Shown here: one piece after another, positions 5,830 through 8,498 of the stretch
Layout: every line of letters starts with the position of its first letter
How positions within the stretch are numbered: position 1 is the first letter of the stretch
Source: Clostridiaceae bacterium UBA4839
Lineage (GTDB): Bacteria; Bacillota; Clostridia; Clostridiales; Caloramatoraceae
DNA: 8,498 nucleotides
Direction of reading: 5' to 3'
NCBI GenBank assembly: GCA_002400085.1
Contig: DHEX01000098.1
Location: forward strand, 1 to 8,498
Made by a program: the position numbers and the translations under genes
The notes under the pieces: model-generated
Database searches by the model: none
Told to the model about the DNA's origin: nothing
What the model saw: the letters and a program-made list of their open reading frames with translations, nothing else

Positions 5830-6670
5830 TACCTTTGCCCCCTTCAATAACAAGTTGAGTTTTGTAGTTCATACCAAGAAAAATTATATTCTCAAGTAAT
5901 CCCTTGTTTTTTTTAATTTCTAAAAGTTCAAAAGCCTTTGAGGCCTCATTCATGCACTTTACAAGTGTAAAGTTAATATTTTCTTTTATGCTTTCTTTAA
6001 ATTCGTATGGGTTTTTGCCATTGTATCCATAATTGTAAATACATGGATTATAACTGTTAGTTTTTATATCACTTATAAGATCATCATAGGCATCTATTGT
6101 ATAAATCCATTTCCCTATATTATAACCTAAATATCTTAAAATTTTTTCATTATTACCATAACCTACTGAAAAAATTTCTGATGTAATATTTGCAAATGCT
6201 TCTCCAATTTCATCAATATTATTGCATTTTAATCTTTCAAGTTCTTTTAATTTATTCAAGTTGCTATTAATTACCTTTACTTTTTCTTGAGACATTTCCG
6301 AAATATCTTTTATTCCAAGCATTTTAGAGCTCAATAATGCTATATAATTTTTATCATCAGCATAATCATCAATTAAATTTTTTTTACTTAATATAATATT
6401 CATATCAGCTGCATATTCAATATATTGATTTTTATGAATTACAAAAACATTCCTCATTTTATTAAAGCAGAACTTTTTTTCACTGTTTTCTTTTTCTAAA
6501 TAAATTGATGAAAGGAGTATTGCTAAAAATGTCATATCATAGTTTAAAACATATTTTGAAAAATAAGATTTTTTTTGAAGTGCCTCACACAATCCACAAT
6601 AATAAGCTTTAAAAGTTTCATATTCTTTTATTTTTAATTCTCCCTTTAAAGGGACAACATATCCAAACAT
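5759..6670 (-). CDS. DUF5685 family protein
   Basis: A 303-residue soluble, mostly helical protein with the DUF5685 hallmarks: N-terminal 'MFGYVVPLKGELKIKEYE', then 'YYCGLC' at 23-28 (Cys25 and Cys28), 'LNYDMTFLA' at 42-50, 'LIDDYADD' at 99-106 and 'GKWIYTIDAYDDLISDIK' at about 186-203 followed by 'YNP'. The two Asp-rich helices recall the metal-binding aspartates of isoprenoid-synthase-like folds, but this is only a resemblance. The ATG at 6670 is preceded by GAGGTT 6 bases upstream. It is the first gene of the cluster. Its last 24 codons or so run out of frame through the start of the J-domain gene. That tail (from about residue 280, 'GNEKSIRSAW') is dictated by the J-domain coding sequence and is probably not functional. 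The gene's function is unknown. Confidence 0.87.
   Translation of the reverse strand: MFGYVVPLKGELKIKEYETFKAYYCGLCEALQKKSYFSKYVLNYDMTFLAILLSSIYLEKENSEKKFCFNKMRNVFVIHKNQYIEYAADMNIILSKKNLIDDYADDKNYIALLSSKMLGIKDISEMSQEKVKVINSNLNKLKELERLKCNNIDEIGEAFANITSEIFSVGYGNNEKILRYLGYNIGKWIYTIDAYDDLISDIKTNSYNPCIYNYGYNGKNPYEFKESIKENINFTLVKCMNEASKAFELLEIKKNKGLLENIIFLGMNYKTQLVIEGGKGNEKSIRSAWCKRWCIPGGNKASI
5838..5844 (-). promoter_or_regulatory. Ribosome binding site of the J-domain gene inside the DUF5685 gene
   Basis: AAGGGGG on the minus strand lies 8 bases before the ATG at 5829 and within the coding region of the upstream gene. It decides the start and means ribosomes translating DUF5685 pass over it. Confidence 0.7.
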
Positions 6671-6683
6671 CTATTAACCTCAC

Positions 6684-6703
6684 TTTTAACAGTATCGTTA
6701 AAA
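6684..6703 (-). promoter_or_regulatory. Dyad just upstream of the DUF5685 ribosome binding site
   Basis: TTTTAAC (6684-6690) and GTTAAAA (6697-6703) form a 7-base inverted repeat around 6 bases. It ends about 13 bases before the start codon and abuts the ribosome binding site. It could be an operator or an mRNA hairpin controlling the first gene of the cluster. Upstream on the minus strand there are TAATAT boxes (around 6730-6750), one in a TGnTAATAT extended -10 context, but no good -35 box. Confidence 0.35.
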
Positions 6704-6802
6704 TCTCTCCTATGATCTCATATTTATATATTACAATATTATCATACTTATTAAAAGAAATTTTTATAAATTATAACTTTTTGGTTAAATATTTTAAAAC
6801 AA

Positions 6803-6832
6803 CCCCCATGATTTTTAATAAAATCATGGGGG
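6803..6832 (-). terminator. Strong intrinsic terminator after the HMA-like gene
   Basis: A perfect 13-base-pair stem, CCCCCATGATTTT (6803-6815) and AAAATCATGGGGG (6820-6832), has a 4-base loop. On the minus strand it starts 8 bases after the TGA at 6843-6841 and is followed by TTGTTTT, so it ends the phosphoesterase/HMA-like transcript before the DUF5685 cluster begins. Confidence 0.9.
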
Positions 6833-6840
6833 CAATTTGA

Positions 6841-7074
6841 TCATCGTGCAGAGGAACGGTCAGGACCGCTCCCTACTTTAAATCCTTTATATTCAACAAT
6901 TTCAACTATCTTATCAATGGAAGTTTTTCTTTCGTCATAAAAGACATTGGCCACTCCTTCTTCATAATTTGTATCCACATCCTCTATACCTATTAAACCT
7001 TTAATAATATTTATAATTTCTCTGCTTGAATTTTCATCATGCATTGATGGGACTTTAAGTATACATTCTTTCAT
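6841..7074 (-). CDS. Small HMA-fold-like protein lacking the CxxC metal site
   Basis: A 77-residue protein with the sequence pattern of a heavy-metal-associated domain (CopZ/P-type ATPase N-domain fold): 'ECILKVPSM' as first strand, a helix 'SSREIINIIKGLIGIEDV', then 'VANVFYDERKTSIDKIVEIVEYKGFKV'. The usual 'GMxCxxC' loop is replaced by 'SMHDENS' (10-16), with Asp13 and Ser16 at the Cys positions. It therefore cannot bind copper in the known way; the only Cys is at position 4. The extra C-terminal stretch 'GSGPDRSSAR' lies outside the domain and its DNA is much more GC-rich than its surroundings. The ribosome binding site AGGAGGGA lies 7 bases before the ATG. The gene follows the metallophosphoesterase by 38 bases. 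Role unknown; perhaps a protein-interaction domain or a metal domain using other ligands. Confidence 0.82.
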   Translation of the reverse strand: MKECILKVPSMHDENSSREIINIIKGLIGIEDVDTNYEEGVANVFYDERKTSIDKIVEIVEYKGFKVGSGPDRSSAR

Positions 7075-7112
7075 GAAAAATCCCTCCTAATCATATTTTC
7101 TCCATGAAAATG

Positions 7113-7790
7113 CTATATTATCCTTATTGGTTTAAAGTTTATAATATCTGCCGTAGTACAAATAAACTCAATATCTTCAAAATAGCCATTTACACAGATT
7201 TCCTTGGAGCTTTCGTGTATATGACCGTATATAACTTTTTTAACATCATATTCATGAAGTAAATCAATGAATTCCCTGCTTACATTTATTTTAGATACTG
7301 GAGGATAGTGCATCATAACGATATAATTATTAAGACCACTGTTCTTAGCAGCATCTAATGAAATTTTAAGCCTTATAAGTTCTCTATTATAGATTTTCTC
7401 ATCATGCTCTTTTCCATTTAAGTTGACCCACCCTCTTGTACCGCATATGCCTATATCATTATACTTATAATAATTATTTTGTATAAAAAACATATCATCA
7501 TATAAAGAATTAAGTTTGCTAATTGATGTCCACCAATAATCATGATTGCCCTTTAGAATTATTTTCCTCCCTTTTAAATTATGAATAAACTCAAGATCGG
7601 CTTTCGCCTCATTAAATTTTAATGCCCAGGAAATATCACCAGCCATCAAAACACAATCTTCATTATTTATTATTTCATTCCAATTTTTCTTTATTTTTAT
7701 ATCATGATTAATCCACTTTTCACCGAAAATATCCATTGGCTTATCTGTATTTAATGAAAGGTGTAAATCTGAAATTGCATAAACAGACAA
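7113..7790 (-). CDS. Calcineurin-like metallophosphoesterase
   Basis: A 225-residue cytoplasmic phosphoesterase with all metal-ligand motifs of the family in order: 'SDLHL' (Asp8, His10), 'AGDISWAL' (Asp52), 'GNHDYWW' (Asn82, His83), 'MMHYPP' (His161) and 'GHIHE' (His190, His192). These ligate a two-metal centre that hydrolyses phosphoesters. The 'GDISWAL' and 'GNHDYWW' variants mark a subgroup of predicted phosphohydrolases common in clostridia whose substrate is not known. The start is TTG (7790-7788): no in-frame ATG or GTG is available and GGATGTGAT, one mismatch from GGAGGTGAT, lies 3 bases upstream. It is the first gene of a two-gene transcript with the HMA-like protein and is divergent from the gene to its right. 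Confidence 0.93.
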   Translation of the reverse strand: MSVYAISDLHLSLNTDKPMDIFGEKWINHDIKIKKNWNEIINNEDCVLMAGDISWALKFNEAKADLEFIHNLKGRKIILKGNHDYWWTSISKLNSLYDDMFFIQNNYYKYNDIGICGTRGWVNLNGKEHDEKIYNRELIRLKISLDAAKNSGLNNYIVMMHYPPVSKINVSREFIDLLHEYDVKKVIYGHIHESSKEICVNGYFEDIEFICTTADIINFKPIRII

Positions 7791-7793
7791 ATT

Positions 7794-7802
7794 ATCACAT
7801 CC
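7794..7802 (-). promoter_or_regulatory. Ribosome binding site deciding the TTG start of the phosphoesterase
   Basis: GGATGTGAT on the minus strand, 8 of 9 bases matching GGAGGTGAT, ends 3 bases before the TTG at 7790. It supports the non-ATG start. The 73-base divergent gap (7791-7863) must hold promoters for both flanking genes, but no -35/-10 pair stands out there. Confidence 0.6.
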
Positions 7803-7863
7803 CGTTTTCTATTATTCTATTTATCTTTATAAAATTATTCCGATACTAAAAGTGGTGATATTA

Positions 7864-8498
7864 ATGTATGTAAAAAGCACAAATACAAATAATGTTTTAA
7901 ATAATGAAGAAATACCTTTAAAACTTAAACTTTTAGGTAAAACACAAATTTCTGGGAAGCCAATAAATTTGGATAATGGCAAATATGCTATTAAGCTTTA
8001 TGATGGAACTATAATTCCAGCTATTTTTTTGGATAATTTAAAACTAAATCCCGATTTATATTCAAGATTTTATATTAAAGGCTTTAGCGATGATATTTTA
8101 CTTCTTAAAGTTGAACCTGAAAAAAATGAAACTAACAATGTTAATTCTTTTGAATCTATTTTGCAGAAACTTGATATTCCCTATGAAAAAGGAAAAGATA
8201 TTATAATGAGTTTGCTAAAGTTTAATCTTCCAGCTTCAAATGAAAATATCCTAAGCATATACAAAAATATTGAATTTATAAATAAAATAAATAATTTCAA
8301 TGATGAACATATTGTAAACTTTTTAAAAGAAAATATTAATTCCACCATTAATTATGATAGCATAGAATTTAAAGTTGGCAAAGAAGTATTTAATCTGTTT
8401 AAAAATGTTGATGTTGATTTTTTGACTTTTTTAGTTGAAAATAATTTAGATATTAATATTGATAATTTGTGTGATACATCCAATATTATAAAAGATAA
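7864..8498 (+). CDS. Large hypothetical protein, DUF6240/FliK-like, 3' end outside window
   Basis: The ATG at 7864 is preceded by GTGGTGAT (7852-7859), and 211 codons stay open to the window edge with no stop. The visible part is cytoplasmic in character (no signal peptide, no membrane helix) and rich in Asn, Ile, Lys and Phe. Residues about 19-85 form a probable beta-rich domain ('LKLLGKTQISGKPI', 'GKYAIKLYDGTIIPA', 'FYIKGF'). Residues about 96-155 are helical with 'ILQKLDIPYEKG' and 'LLKFNLPASNENI'. A third part includes 'LTFLVENNLDINIDNL'. The 'lpaseeNi' helical segments recall clostridial DUF6240 or flagellar hook-length (FliK-like) proteins, but no defining motif is visible and the C-terminus is missing. 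It is divergent from the phosphoesterase. Confidence 0.75.
   Translation, partial: MYVKSTNTNNVLNNEEIPLKLKLLGKTQISGKPINLDNGKYAIKLYDGTIIPAIFLDNLKLNPDLYSRFYIKGFSDDILLLKVEPEKNETNNVNSFESILQKLDIPYEKGKDIIMSLLKFNLPASNENILSIYKNIEFINKINNFNDEHIVNFLKENINSTINYDSIEFKVGKEVFNLFKNVDVDFLTFLVENNLDINIDNLCDTSNIIKD

Noticed and set aside
5830..5853. TTG start at 5853 extending the J-domain protein
   Set aside because: AAGGGGG lies within that extension and points to the ATG at 5829, which begins directly before the J domain.
6684..6703. Rex-type redox operator
   Set aside because: Rex sites read TTGTTAA-N4-TTAACAA; here the arms and the 6-base spacing do not fit, so only an unnamed dyad is reported.

Overview
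The window is AT-rich, with tight clusters, strong GGAGG-type ribosome binding sites, TTG/GTG starts and several clostridia-type protein families (DUF421 with DUF4363, DUF5685, a Cys-tailed J-domain protein, an LCP protein). This points to a low-GC Gram-positive spore-former of the class Clostridia, most likely a Clostridium relative. No mobile element, CRISPR array, tRNA or rRNA is visible. It reads as ordinary chromosomal backbone.

Left to right. A SUKH (SMI1/KNR4) domain gene runs off the left edge on the minus strand. A gap of about 300 bases follows, then a plus-strand pair: a DUF421 membrane protein and a small DUF4363 membrane-anchored protein. Next is a monocistronic plus-strand class II fructose-bisphosphate aldolase gene (fba). 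Its leader carries promoter-like sequences followed by a palindromic element with the layout of a CggR operator. A bidirectional hairpin terminator separates fba from a convergent five-gene minus-strand cluster. In transcription order that cluster is: DUF5685 protein, J-domain protein with a Cys-rich tail, polytopic membrane protein, two-helix membrane protein (DUF6106-like), and LCP-family cell-wall transferase. A second minus-strand pair comes next, a metallophosphoesterase and then an HMA-like small protein that lacks the CxxC metal site, ending in a very strong terminator. At the right edge a plus-strand gene, divergent from the phosphoesterase, runs out of the window. Its product is a large Asn/Ile/Lys-rich protein that somewhat resembles clostridial DUF6240 or FliK-like proteins.

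Functionally, fba is core glycolysis and its leader suggests control by glycolytic flux. The DUF421/DUF4363 pair is probably a membrane complex, and related DUF421 proteins are linked to spore membranes in Bacillus. The five-gene cluster is the least understood part. It combines a chaperone-type J domain carrying a probable metal-binding Cys tail, a helical protein of unknown function with Asp-rich motifs, two membrane proteins and an enzyme that attaches polymers to peptidoglycan. A role in the cell envelope is a reasonable inference, but nothing in the sequence proves it.
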